NCBI GenBank assembly: GCA_031266875.1
Contig: JAISAE010000084.1
Location: forward strand, 1 to 54,186
Length of the DNA: 54,186 nt
Reading direction: 5' to 3'
Source of the DNA: Treponema sp.
GTDB taxonomy: Bacteria > Spirochaetota > Spirochaetia > Treponematales > Breznakiellaceae
The notes beneath the pieces are model-generated. The model was not told the origin of the DNA, did not search any database, and was given only the letters and a program-made list of their open reading frames with translations. This document shows, one piece after another, positions 1 through 8,665 of the stretch. A program made the translations under genes and the position numbers. Each line of letters begins with the position of its first letter. Within the stretch, counting starts at the first letter, position 1.

Positions 1-115
1 GTGTGAGTGACCCACTCGGACGAGTGTGAGTGACCCACTCGGACGAGTGTGAGTGACCCACTCGGACGAGTGTGAGTGACCCACTCGGACGAGTGTGAGT
101 GACCCACTCGGACGA
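1..115. repeat. 23-bp tandem array (5 perfect copies)
   Basis: Five identical contiguous 23-bp units start at 1, 24, 47, 70 and 93. Each contains the dyad GAGTG-ACC-CACTC, so single-stranded DNA or RNA from it could form small hairpins. The array continues to the window edge, so its true length is unknown. It lies 15 bp beyond the hisB stop codon. No spacer sequence is present. Perfect identity between copies points to recent expansion. Confidence 0.95.
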
Positions 116-129
116 GTGAAAGTGTTTTG

Positions 130-738
130 TTAAATCAGGGTTCCTTTGGTGGAGGGTATGGTGTCAGAGGCGCGGCGTTCAATGGCTACGGCGTCGCGCA
201 TGGCCAGCGACACGGCTTTGAACATCGCCTCAATCTTGTGGTGATCGCTGCGACCGCGAAGTATATCCAGATGGAGCGAGATGCCTGCCGCGCTCGTAAA
301 AGCCTGCCAGAAATCTTCTATAGTATCTGTCTGGAATGAGGCAGTGCCAGACACCAGAGGTATTCCCGAAAGCCTTCCCTCAAACACGAAGAAGGAGCGC
401 CCGGATATATCTATTACAGCGCGAGCCAGCGCCTCGTCCATAGGAAACAGGCAGCTCCCTTGCCGGTGTATGCCTCGCTTTTCGCCAAGCGCACGGGCAA
501 AGCTTTGGCCGAGGGTGATGCCGGTGTCTTCCACCAGATGATGCTGGTCAACCTCAAGGTCTCCGGTCGCCTGGAGCTCCATGTCAAATAAGCCATGGCG
601 CGTAAAAGCATTGAGCATGTGCGCCATGAACCCTATCGGATAGTCCAGCTTGGCTGCCCCACTTCCGTCAAGGTTCAGCTTGACGCTAATGTTGGTCTCC
701 ATTGTCTTCCGCGTGATTTCAGCGATTCTCTTCTCCAT
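130..738 (-). CDS. hisB: Imidazoleglycerol-phosphate dehydratase
   Basis: This enzyme makes imidazole-acetol phosphate in the sixth step of histidine synthesis. The 202-residue product has the usual length of the monofunctional bacterial enzyme, with no phosphatase domain. Two duplicated metal-binding signatures are visible: HHLVEDTGITLGQ at residues 66-78 and DHHKIEAMFKA at 165-175, which bind two Mn ions in the family. His40 lies in GFMAHML, where the family usually has an Asp before this His; here it is Ala. The C-terminus IPSTKGTL is typical. It lies 30 bp downstream of hisG on the same strand and is probably cotranscribed. No other his gene is in the window. Confidence 0.95.
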   Translation of the reverse strand: MEKRIAEITRKTMETNISVKLNLDGSGAAKLDYPIGFMAHMLNAFTRHGLFDMELQATGDLEVDQHHLVEDTGITLGQSFARALGEKRGIHRQGSCLFPMDEALARAVIDISGRSFFVFEGRLSGIPLVSGTASFQTDTIEDFWQAFTSAAGISLHLDILRGRSDHHKIEAMFKAVSLAMRDAVAIERRASDTIPSTKGTLI

Positions 739-768
739 GTTTCATCCTCCTGATGCGCAAACGCCTTG

Positions 769-1644
769 TCAAAACACAACTTTCCGCAAGGCGTATTCTA
801 CAATATCGGTCGCGCCTAAGCTCTTGAGGCGGGGGATCATATCAGGAACCTCGTTCTTTCTTACCGCGATCTTGATGGCATAGCCTTCGGGAGCCGTGTT
901 TCCATCACTGTAAAGCGGCGACACAGTGGGACTTCGCATGGCTGGTAGACCGGAAACCAGCGCCGGAAAAAGCGGTTTAGCTACGTTCATCTCCAGCATC
1001 ACTCGTTCCCTACCATCCAGCACGGCCTTAAAAAGCATGGCCAGCTCCTCAATGCGGCGCCGTTTAGCCGGATCCGCGAGAGCCGCCGCCGACGCCACGA
1101 AACGGGTTGAGGATTCAAGGAGTGTTGCGATAATTGAAAGGCCATTATCCCGCATAGTTTGACCTGACGAGGTGTTGTCAATGATCATATCCGCGTCATC
1201 TGGCGGGAACACCTCAGTCGCGCCATAGGTTCTGAGCAGGCGATAGCGATAGCCAGCTTCCTTGAGCCACATTCCCGCAAGGTTTACATACTCAGTGGCA
1301 ACAGAAAGCGTTTTTGCCTTGAGCGCTGCTTCGTCCATGGTGTTCGGAACCGCAGCCACAATACGCACCTTGTCAAAACCCAGGTCCATAAGCTCCTCGA
1401 CCCTAGCCCCGCTTTCCTTCAGCCAGTCAAGGCCGGTAAAACCCGCGTCATGGCTTCCCAGTTCCAGCAGTTCCCCAACGTTCTGCGGCTTCATGATCTT
1501 CGCGTCAAGCCAAGGCGCGGCAAACACAGGCCGGTACGTCCGATCCGGCAGGGCTATAGGGAACCCAGCATCGGCAAAAAGCTGAGACACCTTGTCAAAG
1601 ATTCGTCCCTTGGGAATAAGAATACGCAATTTATCCGTCATCAT
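769..1644 (-). CDS. hisG: ATP phosphoribosyltransferase, long form
   Basis: This enzyme condenses ATP with PRPP and is the committed step of histidine synthesis. At 291 residues it is the long HisG_L type. The periplasmic-binding-like catalytic domain (about 1-210, with LRILIPKGRIFDKV at the N-terminus and the PRPP-binding stretch DNTSSGQTMRDNGL near 157-170) is followed by a C-terminal regulatory ACT-like domain (about 215-291). It should therefore be feedback-inhibited by histidine and need no HisZ. Two start codons are adjacent (1644 and 1641) and no good Shine-Dalgarno precedes them. A weak promoter, TTGTCA (1674-1679) and TAAGCT (1651-1656), would start RNA almost at the ATG. Confidence 0.95.
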   Translation of the reverse strand: MMTDKLRILIPKGRIFDKVSQLFADAGFPIALPDRTYRPVFAAPWLDAKIMKPQNVGELLELGSHDAGFTGLDWLKESGARVEELMDLGFDKVRIVAAVPNTMDEAALKAKTLSVATEYVNLAGMWLKEAGYRYRLLRTYGATEVFPPDDADMIIDNTSSGQTMRDNGLSIIATLLESSTRFVASAAALADPAKRRRIEELAMLFKAVLDGRERVMLEMNVAKPLFPALVSGLPAMRSPTVSPLYSDGNTAPEGYAIKIAVRKNEVPDMIPRLKSLGATDIVEYALRKVVF

Positions 1645-1655
1645 TGCGCCAGCTT

Positions 1656-1712
1656 ACCAAGCCATAAGCACCTTGACAACTCAGCAGTGATTGCTGAGTA
1701 CGCGGGCTTGGT
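1656..1712. other. Nested inverted repeat between RNase gene and hisG
   Basis: The outer arms ACCAAGCC (1656-1663) and GGCTTGGT (1705-1712) enclose a perfect inner hairpin, ACTCAGCA-GTGAT-TGCTGAGT (1679-1699). The outer arm reaches the stop codon of the ribonuclease gene. No T-run follows on the minus strand, so it is not a classical terminator. It could be an RNA-end stabiliser, an attenuator before hisG or a protein site. Confidence 0.5.
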
Positions 1713-3583
1713 TATAGTGTCTGAGCGACAAAGCTTATGTCCAGTTCGGGAATTTGTACCTGAGCGAGAGTAAGGGATACCAGCTCATTGGGTTTCACGT
1801 TCTGTTTAAACGCGACTTGAGTTTCAAGCCCCAGGTCAGGGATTATACACAGCATCCGCGATCCTCGCTGCTCAAGCGCAACAGCGTCCCAGCAGGAACC
1901 GTTTTTGTCAGACAGGTACACGGCGGTCCAGTGGTTACGGGACATACGCTCGGCCTGTGTAGTCGCGTTGGCTGCGGTTTCACCAGCGGCAAGGTGAAGC
2001 AAGACCTCGTCTTCACTTAAAGGCGATTCGTTACGCAGGAAGGCGCGAATCTGCTGATGCGCCAGCAGGTCGGTGTAGCGCCGCAGCGGGCTGGTAACTT
2101 GCGTGTAGGCGTCGAGACCCAAACCGCTATGCGCCCCGGGTTTTGCGGACAGGCTTCGGGGGCGCATACAGCGGCGTATCTGGTAAGCTCCGGCCAGGCC
2201 GGGCAACAGCTCGTCAGGCAGGTCGCCTACTTCCTGAATAACGTAGGGAAATGGAAGCCGGCGGCGCAAGGCCCACTCAGCCGCGCCTTCTCCGGCCAGG
2301 AGCATACACTCACGCACCATGCCGGCGGAACGGTAGCTCGCTATTGGGGTGATGGCAAGCTTTTCGCCACTAAGTGTGATATGCGTTTCCGGGAACTCAA
2401 TGACGATTGCGCCGGCGTTGAGGCGGTGTTCCAGATTACGGTCTGCAATGGCAAAAAGTCGCGTAATATCCGGGCCAAAGCCCGCGCTTTCACCCTGCAT
2501 GGCGTCGGCCTCCGCATAGGTCAGGCGGCTCACTTTGATAAAGGAACGAATAATCTCGGTTTCCGTGATAGAACCAGCGTCGTCAAGCGTCAGCTTAAAT
2601 GAAAGCGCCGGTGAAGGGCTTTGAAGCCCCAGAGCAAAATACGCCAGCGCGTCAGGGGTAATCATGCGGGACACGCCTTCGGGCAGGTAGAGGGTCGCGC
2701 CCCGATCCCGCGCCTCAATATCAGCCGCGCACCCGCTCACAAGCGAGGCAGCCGGGTCTGCGACATGGACATAGAGCGTGTTCCCTTCAATAGACACCGC
2801 GTCGTCCGGGTCATCGCTCCATGTATTGTCAATGGCAAGGGACACCAAATGGGTAAGGTCAACGCGATCCTCATCAGGCGGCGGCGTAAGTGGCGCTTTA
2901 GCAGATACGAGCGAAAGGCCAAAGCGCGTGGGATACGGGTTCACAAAGGGCGACCAGAATCCGGTAGACAAGAGCAAGCGGTGAGCTTCTATTGGCGTTT
3001 CCTGTTTACCCAAGTCTTTGAGCGCACGGTTTTTGTCAGTACGCTTATACGCGAGCGCCTCAATTTCCTGAAAGAAACGCCGTGAATCGGGCGTGTCATC
3101 TTCAGGGAGTCGCCCCGCGCCGCCAGCCCTGAGCCGCTGTAAAAAGCGGTCCCGCGCTATGCTTTCCCGCTGTTTCTCAGCGCGTTTTTGCTCATCAGCC
3201 ACGACTTCATTGGGTTTCCGGCTATGTATCGCGTCAATGTCTCCGCTGAAGTAGAGTCCGTCTCTGAGAAGCATGTATGCTGCCCAGCTTGTTCTGGCTG
3301 TATATTTGCCATACACCAGTTCCACGAGTTCTTTGAGCGAAACTACGCCCTCTTCCAGCAGTTCCCACGCGCCTCGAACATCGTCAGTATCCGGCGCGTC
3401 ATTGTCAAAAGCCCAGCCTTCTATGTCTGTAAGGGCGCATGGGCCAGGATAGATAAGTTCAACATCTTTTTCCCGCACTTTGAGTTGTTCCCCGCCAAGA
3501 ACAGCTATGTTTATCTTTTCCCCAACGCTGTTTACCAGCGCCGGGCGGTTTTTATACACTACAAGGCTTTTTTCTCGTATCAT
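1712..3583 (-). CDS. RNB-domain (RNase II/R family) exoribonuclease
   Basis: Predicted 3'-5' exoribonuclease of RNA decay, 623 residues, shorter than typical RNase R. Residues from about 240 onward form the RNB domain. The acidic cluster IDNTWSDDPDDAVSIEG matches the metal-binding Asp motif of RNase II, and the later SPLRRYTDLLAHQQIRAFL motif is characteristic. The N-terminal 240 residues do not show obvious cold-shock domains. The C-terminus may hold a short S1-like segment (IPDLGLETQVAFKQNVKPNE). Whether to call it RNase II or R cannot be settled by eye. The gene is separated from hisG by a structured 67-bp gap. Confidence 0.88.
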   Translation of the reverse strand: MIREKSLVVYKNRPALVNSVGEKINIAVLGGEQLKVREKDVELIYPGPCALTDIEGWAFDNDAPDTDDVRGAWELLEEGVVSLKELVELVYGKYTARTSWAAYMLLRDGLYFSGDIDAIHSRKPNEVVADEQKRAEKQRESIARDRFLQRLRAGGAGRLPEDDTPDSRRFFQEIEALAYKRTDKNRALKDLGKQETPIEAHRLLLSTGFWSPFVNPYPTRFGLSLVSAKAPLTPPPDEDRVDLTHLVSLAIDNTWSDDPDDAVSIEGNTLYVHVADPAASLVSGCAADIEARDRGATLYLPEGVSRMITPDALAYFALGLQSPSPALSFKLTLDDAGSITETEIIRSFIKVSRLTYAEADAMQGESAGFGPDITRLFAIADRNLEHRLNAGAIVIEFPETHITLSGEKLAITPIASYRSAGMVRECMLLAGEGAAEWALRRRLPFPYVIQEVGDLPDELLPGLAGAYQIRRCMRPRSLSAKPGAHSGLGLDAYTQVTSPLRRYTDLLAHQQIRAFLRNESPLSEDEVLLHLAAGETAANATTQAERMSRNHWTAVYLSDKNGSCWDAVALEQRGSRMLCIIPDLGLETQVAFKQNVKPNELVSLTLAQVQIPELDISFVAQTL

Positions 3584-3640
3584 GGGATAAGTTTACCGGT
3601 ATATAGGCAGCGCTTCTAGCATTCAAGTTCAGCGACTCTT

Positions 3641-4891
3641 CTATGGATTGCTCGTGTACGTGGCAGCAAAGATGAAGTTACAGCGCAGGCCGTATTCATT
3701 ATGAAAGCGCACTGAAAAGCCTATGTGTTTATTTCCGCTATCAAGCACGCGCTCACTGTAGCTGACCAGTAAATCCATAACTATTTCCCTACCATTCTGG
3801 TAAGGGCCGGAAATCGCTGAGGATGAAACACTGCCGCTTCGCCAGACTCCGTATCTTTTGATCCGGTCTCCCAGGCCTCCGTTGTTGTCTGTTGACGCGA
3901 GACAAAGCCCGCGCTCAAGGCTTAGCAAAGCCACTGGGCTTGCCAACAGAAGCGCACGGTACGCCGCGTGATTCGGGTTCAGATACAGACGGGCGTACTT
4001 CTGAGGATCGCTTCTGAACTTGTTGAGTTCCAGCATTAGGTCTTTCTCAATGCCGGTGAGCCAGCTCATGTCCTTTGCCGTGTCCAGTTTACCAATATCC
4101 CAGTTCTTCGCGTCAGGATCGTTTCGTACCTCAAAGCGGGCGGTAACCCGTTTTTCCTCTTCCTGTTGTTCAGCCGTGTTGTTCGTGCTGATATACTGAC
4201 CGGCGAAATCTATGACACACATAGTTTCATACCTTGTGTGGGAGCCTATTGAAACACCCATACAGCCAAAGCTCTTATCCATGTTGTTAGTACGATGTCC
4301 CCGATTAGGCACGTTATCGTCGATCAGAAGCTGGATAACAATCTCGCGGCCATCACTCGCCCCATAAGAAATGTTCTCTCCCATGGTGCCACCCCATTGG
4401 CCATACCGGTTCATGCGCCCGCTTATCGTACTGCTGTCGCTTCCTGTGTGGCCGACAATCCCCTTGGCTCCGGTATCCCGTGTGTGATCCCGTGCCGCCT
4501 TGAACAGCCCTTCTCTCAGCACCAGAATTTGCGCACTTTCCCTGGTGGACAGATCGGCAATGCACTCCTGTACCGCAGCTGGCCCTTCCACCGTTACTAT
4601 CGTGCCAGATTGCCCCGGTGCTTTGTACCCGTTACCATCACCGGTTCCGTTAAACCATGCGAGACGGGGTTTGATGTACAGTTCCGCGTACTTTGCCGGA
4701 TTAGTCCGTACCTTGTTCAGTTCCAAGATTACGTCTTTTTCAACCCGTGTAAGATAGTTTACCTGTCGTGCGGTATCCAGCGCGTCAATGTCCCAGCCGT
4801 CGGCGTCCAGCGCGTGAGCAGTGAAGGCGGAAAGTAAGAATCCCGCGACCAGCATGGCGCTTGAGCGACTCTTTGTCATAAAGGTTCTCAT
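3641..4891 (-). CDS. Secreted protein with duplicated CAP/SCP-like domain
   Basis: The start at 4891 is chosen because AGGAGA sits 5 bp upstream. The 416-residue product begins with a signal peptide (hydrophobic core LVAGFLLSAFTAHA). It carries two related blocks, each opening with WDI-x2-LDTA and then EKD-x3-ELNK-x-R-x2-P-x-KYA. The first block is a full CAP (SCP/PR-1) domain with GENISYG, the later HRTNNMD and a GCMGVSIG strand. The second lacks the central His/Glu helices and looks degenerate. CAP domains are extracellular and of varied function. A promoter was not identified, and the upstream region is repeat array. Confidence 0.85.
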   Translation of the reverse strand: MRTFMTKSRSSAMLVAGFLLSAFTAHALDADGWDIDALDTARQVNYLTRVEKDVILELNKVRTNPAKYAELYIKPRLAWFNGTGDGNGYKAPGQSGTIVTVEGPAAVQECIADLSTRESAQILVLREGLFKAARDHTRDTGAKGIVGHTGSDSSTISGRMNRYGQWGGTMGENISYGASDGREIVIQLLIDDNVPNRGHRTNNMDKSFGCMGVSIGSHTRYETMCVIDFAGQYISTNNTAEQQEEEKRVTARFEVRNDPDAKNWDIGKLDTAKDMSWLTGIEKDLMLELNKFRSDPQKYARLYLNPNHAAYRALLLASPVALLSLERGLCLASTDNNGGLGDRIKRYGVWRSGSVSSSAISGPYQNGREIVMDLLVSYSERVLDSGNKHIGFSVRFHNEYGLRCNFIFAATYTSNP

Positions 4892-4941
4892 TCTTGTCTC
4901 CTGAATCAAACATATTTTGGCATTGAAGCGTCGTCAAGTAG

Positions 4942-5528
4942 AGTGCCAGAGACGGTGGTGCCAGAGGCGTGAGTGTCAGGCATCGGTGCCAGAGGCGATG
5001 GTGTCAGAGACGTGAGTGCCAGACGTTGGTGCCAGAGGCGTGAGTGTCAGGCGGTGGTGTCAGAGGCGTGAGTGTGAGACGGTGGTGCCAGAGACGATGG
5101 TGTCAGAGACGGTGGTGTCAGGCGGTAGTGCCAGAGACGTGCGTGCCAGACGTTGGTGCCAGAGGCGTGAGTGTCAGAGACGTTGGTGCCAGAGGCGTGA
5201 GTGTCAGGCATCGGTGCCAGAGGCGATGGTGTCAGAGACGTGAGTGTCAGGCATCGGTGCCAGAGACGTGCGTGCCAGACGTTGGTGCCAGAGGCGTGAG
5301 TGTGAGGCGGTGGTGTCAGAGACGTTGGTGCCAGAGGCGTGAGTGTGAGGCGTCGGTGTCAGAGACGTGAGTGCCAGACGTTGGTGCCAGAGGCGTGAGT
5401 GTGAGGCGTCGGTGTCAGAGACGTGAGTGCCAGACGTTGGTGTCAGAGACGTTGGTGCCAGAGACGTGAGTGTGAGGCGGTGGTGTCAGAGGTGGTGGTG
5501 CCAGAGGCGGTTGTGTCAGAGGCGTGGG
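4942..5528. repeat. Mosaic array of 13- and 15-bp GTG-words
   Basis: About 590 bp built from two interleaved words. The 15-bp type is GTG-Y-CAGAGRCG plus a dinucleotide tail, for example GTGCCAGAGGCGTGA. The 13-bp type lacks the internal AG, for example GTGCCAGACGTTG. The order of words is irregular, and segments such as 13-bp/15-bp pairs recur as higher-order blocks. Open frames through it are artefacts of the absence of TAA/TAG/TGA in the words. It fills nearly the whole gap between the CAP gene and purE. A purE promoter candidate begins 7 bp after its end. Confidence 0.93.
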
Positions 5529-5534
5529 CATGGC

Positions 5535-5563
5535 TTGCACTATACAGCGGCTTGTGGTATAGG
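5535..5563 (+). promoter_or_regulatory. Candidate sigma-70 promoter of purECF
   Basis: TTGCAC (5535-5540), a 17-bp spacer and TATAGG (5558-5563). RNA would start near 5570, only about 4 nt before the purE ATG. The AGGA that could serve purE (5561-5564) overlaps the -10 box and would be missing from this RNA. Either the mRNA is nearly leaderless or the true promoter is upstream, inside the repeat array. Confidence 0.4.
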
Positions 5564-5573
5564 ACTTGTCAAC

Positions 5574-6053
5574 ATGAAAGCTGCTATTATCTTTGGTTCC
5601 CAATCAGACAGAGCTGTTATGAAAAAAGTTGCCGATGTTCTGCGCGAGTTCGGCGTTGACTTCTCGGCGCATATCTTGTCCGCGCACCGCGTACCGGAAC
5701 TGCTCCACGATATGCTGGTGAAGCTGGAAAGCGATGGCGTTGAGGTAATCATAGCAGGCGCGGGGCTTGCCGCCCATCTGCCCGGCGTAATCGCCAGCCT
5801 TACGCTCATTCCGGTCATCGCCGTGCCGGTCAGTTCCGGCGGTCTTGGCGGGCTGGACGCGCTTCTGTCGATTGTGCAGATGCCCCGGCCTATTCCGGTC
5901 GCCACTGTGGGTATTGATAACGGGGCCAATGCCGCCTACTTTGCCTGCGAAATACTGGCGCTCAAGTACCTTACGCTCAGGGAAAAGCTCGCTGCCTTTC
6001 GGGTTACTATGAAAAAAGACTTCGCTCAGGAAAACAGGGAGATAACGTTATGA
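5574..6053 (+). CDS. purE: PurE, N5-CAIR mutase type (class I)
   Basis: Purine synthesis enzyme that forms CAIR. The ATG at 5574 gives 159 residues, the normal PurE length; an in-frame extension upstream runs through the repeat array and is discarded. Visible motifs are [10 protein letters not shown] near the N-terminus, LSAHRVPE with the active-site His, [12 protein letters not shown], and [18 protein letters not shown]. The IVQMP and GANAA features are class I (mutase), which normally needs PurK; no purK is in the window. Class II AIR carboxylase, reported for Treponema denticola, has different motifs here. The stop overlaps the purC start (ATGA), indicating translational coupling. Confidence 0.92.
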   Translation: MKAAIIFGSQSDRAVMKKVADVLREFGVDFSAHILSAHRVPELLHDMLVKLESDGVEVIIAGAGLAAHLPGVIASLTLIPVIAVPVSSGGLGGLDALLSIVQMPRPIPVATVGIDNGANAAYFACEILALKYLTLREKLAAFRVTMKKDFAQENREITL

Positions 6054-6772
6054 ATATGCCAACGCTTACCCAGAGGCAAGAGCTTTACGAGGGTAAGGCG
6101 AAAAAGGTCTTTGCTACTGATAATGCTGAGTTTGTCATCATCCATTACAAGGACGACGCTACCGCCTTTAATGGCGCGAAGAAAGGGCAGATTGAGGACA
6201 AGGGCCTTATGAATAACCAGATCGCCTCCAGACTCTTTGAACTGCTTGCGGCCTCCGGCGTTCCCACGCACTTTGTGGCCCGCCTTTCCGAGCGGGATAT
6301 GGTCTGCAAGAGGCTGCGGATCGTGCCGCTTGAGGCGATTGTGCGGAACCTGGCCGCTGGTTCCATGGCCAAGCGTCTTGGCCTTGCCGAAGGTACGGCG
6401 CTCAAGACCACAGTCTTCGAGCTGTCCTACAAGGACGACAGCTTGGGCGATCCCTTCATCAACGACTATCATGCTGTGGCTATCGGGGCTTCAACCTTTG
6501 AGGAACTCGAAGCGATTAAGGCAATCTCGTTCAAGGTTAATGAAGTGCTGTCAAGTTTCTTCTATAATAAAGGAGTTCGCCTGATTGACTTCAAGCTCGA
6601 ATTTGGCAGAACGGAAAGCGGCGAACTGCTGCTTGCCGACGAAATCTCTCCAGACACCTGCCGTTTCTGGGACGCGAAGACCAGCGAAAAGCTGGATAAA
6701 GACCGCTTCCGCCAAGACTTGGGCAGTGTTAAAGAAGCGTATATTGAGATTCTAAATCGGCTCAAAGAATAG
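6050..6772 (+). CDS. purC: SAICAR synthetase
   Basis: Ligates aspartate to CAIR with ATP hydrolysis, directly after PurE in the pathway. The 240-residue product has the typical length. [12 protein letters not shown] near residues 13-24 is the nucleotide-binding loop. Residues 67-115 hold [26 protein letters not shown], and the later [31 protein letters not shown] is the strongly conserved C-terminal block. An in-frame ATG two codons downstream is possible, but AGGGAGA is best placed for 6050. It lies in the middle of the purE-purC-purF operon, with 8 bp to purF. Confidence 0.96.
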   Translation: MNMPTLTQRQELYEGKAKKVFATDNAEFVIIHYKDDATAFNGAKKGQIEDKGLMNNQIASRLFELLAASGVPTHFVARLSERDMVCKRLRIVPLEAIVRNLAAGSMAKRLGLAEGTALKTTVFELSYKDDSLGDPFINDYHAVAIGASTFEELEAIKAISFKVNEVLSSFFYNKGVRLIDFKLEFGRTESGELLLADEISPDTCRFWDAKTSEKLDKDRFRQDLGSVKEAYIEILNRLKE

Positions 6773-6780
6773 GGGAAGCA

Positions 6781-8259
6781 ATGTATCAGTCTGACAAGTT
6801 ACATGAAGAATGTGGTGTATTTGGCGTGTTTATGGATGATCCGAAAAAAGACGCCACGCCCCTTGTGTATTACGGGCTTTTTTCCCTACAGCATCGGGGG
6901 CAGGAAAGCGCTGGTATTGCTGTAGCAAAGGACTTTACCATTGAGTGTCGGCGCGGCATGGGGCTGGTTGGCGAGGTGTTCAGTCCAGACATTCTGAGCC
7001 AGTTGCGCGGGCCAGCGGCAGTTGGCCATGTGCGTTACTCAACCTCTGGCACGAGCTGCATTGAAAACGCTCAGCCCTTTGTGAGCCGCTCCAAACTCGG
7101 CCCCATAGCAGTCGTGCATAATGGGACGCTTACCAATGCCCCAGTGATTCGGGAACTGCTTGAGGACGCGGGCATTGGTTTCAGTTCCTCCAGCGATAGC
7201 GAAGTGATTATCAACCTCATCACGAAGAACTATAAAAAGGGACTGGAAAAGTCCCTCACTGACACGATTCAGTCTATCAAAGGTTCGTATGCTCTGGTTG
7301 TGCTAACCGGCGACGCGCTGATAGGCGCACGCGACCCCAACGGGATACGGCCTCTGTGTCTGGGCAAGCTTGATGGCGCTTGGATACTCGCAAGCGAGTC
7401 CTGCGCGATTGACGCGGTGAGCGGCGAGTTCGTCCGCGACATTGATCCTGGGGAAATGGTTATTATCAATCATGACCATGTGTTGTCGTTCACGTTCAGC
7501 GAGAAAACGCCGAGGGCGCTCTGCGCTTTTGAGTATGTGTATTTTGCGCGCCCTGATAGCGTCATTGACAGCATTGACGTGTATGAGGCGCGGGTTCGCA
7601 TGGGCGACATACTGAGCCGGGAATCCTCGGTTGAGGCTGACCTAGTTATTGGCGTGCCTGATTCCGGTATTCCCGCTGCCATTGGTTACGGCAGAGCCGC
7701 CGGTATTCCGTTTGGCCTTGGCATTGTCAAAAGCAAATATGTAGGGCGCACGTTTATATCCCCGGATAAGGAACTGCGGGAAAAAGCCGTTTCGGTTAAA
7801 CATAATGTGATTCAGAGCGAGGTTAAGGACAAGCGCGTCGTGATCATTGACGATTCCATTGTCCGCGGCACAACCAGCCGCCGTCTGGTTTCGATTCTCC
7901 GCAAAGCAGGCGCGTGCGAGGTACACTTCCGCGTATGTTCGCCGCCTGTTCGCTTCCCCTGTTACTTTGGTATTGACACGCCTCACCGCCGCGAACTTAT
8001 CAGCAACATGAACAGCGTGAGCGAACTCTGCGCTTCGTTAGACGCGGACACGCTTGCCTTTATTTCGGTTGACGGCCTTCTGGAAGCCCTTACCGGCAAG
8101 CGCGGTGGCAAGGGCTTTTGTCTGGGCTGCTTCGTTGGAGAATACCCGCTCCATGTCTTAGGTGAGGACAAAACAGCATTAGAAGCGTCCGTAGCATACA
8201 ATTGCACAGCGCCGGACGCTTCTGATTATATCACGAAGCTGAAGAGCATACCCGGCTGA
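6781..8259 (+). CDS. purF: Amidophosphoribosyltransferase, Fe-S type
   Basis: Catalyses the first committed step of purine synthesis, glutamine plus PRPP to phosphoribosylamine. The 492 residues begin with a ten-residue propeptide followed by Cys11 (EECGVFG), the Ntn nucleophile exposed by self-processing. The glutaminase domain is followed by a PRTase domain with VVIIDDSIVRGTTSRR. Cysteines in CAFEYVYFARPDS, RFPCYFGID and GFCLGCFVGEYP match the four ligands of the [4Fe-4S] cluster of the Bacillus-type enzyme, so this should be an oxygen-sensitive form. GGGGA precedes the ATG. The 3' end overlaps the next, convergent gene by 34 bp. Confidence 0.97.
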   Translation: MYQSDKLHEECGVFGVFMDDPKKDATPLVYYGLFSLQHRGQESAGIAVAKDFTIECRRGMGLVGEVFSPDILSQLRGPAAVGHVRYSTSGTSCIENAQPFVSRSKLGPIAVVHNGTLTNAPVIRELLEDAGIGFSSSSDSEVIINLITKNYKKGLEKSLTDTIQSIKGSYALVVLTGDALIGARDPNGIRPLCLGKLDGAWILASESCAIDAVSGEFVRDIDPGEMVIINHDHVLSFTFSEKTPRALCAFEYVYFARPDSVIDSIDVYEARVRMGDILSRESSVEADLVIGVPDSGIPAAIGYGRAAGIPFGLGIVKSKYVGRTFISPDKELREKAVSVKHNVIQSEVKDKRVVIIDDSIVRGTTSRRLVSILRKAGACEVHFRVCSPPVRFPCYFGIDTPHRRELISNMNSVSELCASLDADTLAFISVDGLLEALTGKRGGKGFCLGCFVGEYPLHVLGEDKTALEASVAYNCTAPDASDYITKLKSIPG

Positions 8260-8618
8260 GTAGTGGGAATACTCTGGTATGGAACAGTGGCAATGGCAGT
8301 GTTTTGAGCTGCCTGCTGCATCTGCTGTTCGTACTGGTCAATAAGGGCGTCAATTTGCCCATCTGACACCGACGTAACGCCAATGTCTCCATTTTTCTTG
8401 AACTGTGTCAGCCGCTCAATGAGTACATCAAGCACCTTCATCTTATTTATGGGAACGCCTCGGACCCCATCGGGCGCGAGCGTACCATACACATGCCGGA
8501 AATGCGAATAAATATAGTTGGCGTGAGACACCGGTAGTGACATCTTCTCATTACTATTACGGGAAGCACTAATCGCGTATCCGATACTGGGAACAGTGGC
8601 AGCAACTCCTTTAATCAT
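8226..8618 (-). CDS. Conserved treponemal hypothetical protein
   Basis: Product of 130 residues with no recognised domain. The N-terminal half holds a well-structured block (VSHANYIYSHFRHVYGTL, then APDGVRGVPINKMKVLDVLIERL), and the C-terminal tail is Gln-rich (YEQQMQQAAQNTA) and likely disordered. I recall similar small proteins in other treponemes, of unknown role; this is memory and was not searched. A strong GGAGGGG precedes the ATG. Its last 34 bp lie antisense to the end of purF, so transcripts of the two genes overlap tail to tail. Confidence 0.75.
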   Translation of the reverse strand: MIKGVAATVPSIGYAISASRNSNEKMSLPVSHANYIYSHFRHVYGTLAPDGVRGVPINKMKVLDVLIERLTQFKKNGDIGVTSVSDGQIDALIDQYEQQMQQAAQNTAIATVPYQSIPTTQPGMLFSFVI

Positions 8619-8665
8619 ATAACCCCTCCATTTTCAATATCGGATAAGATTATAAAAAGGTTAGT

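Noticed and set aside
5529-5573. Purine riboswitch before purE
   Set aside because: Only about 45 bp lie between the array and the ATG, too short for the aptamer and with no matching core.
5016-5660. Open frames through the 4.9-kb array, and an N-terminal extension of PurE
   Set aside because: The repeat words lack stop codons in several frames; all such frames show the same low-complexity peptides and no ribosome-binding sites.
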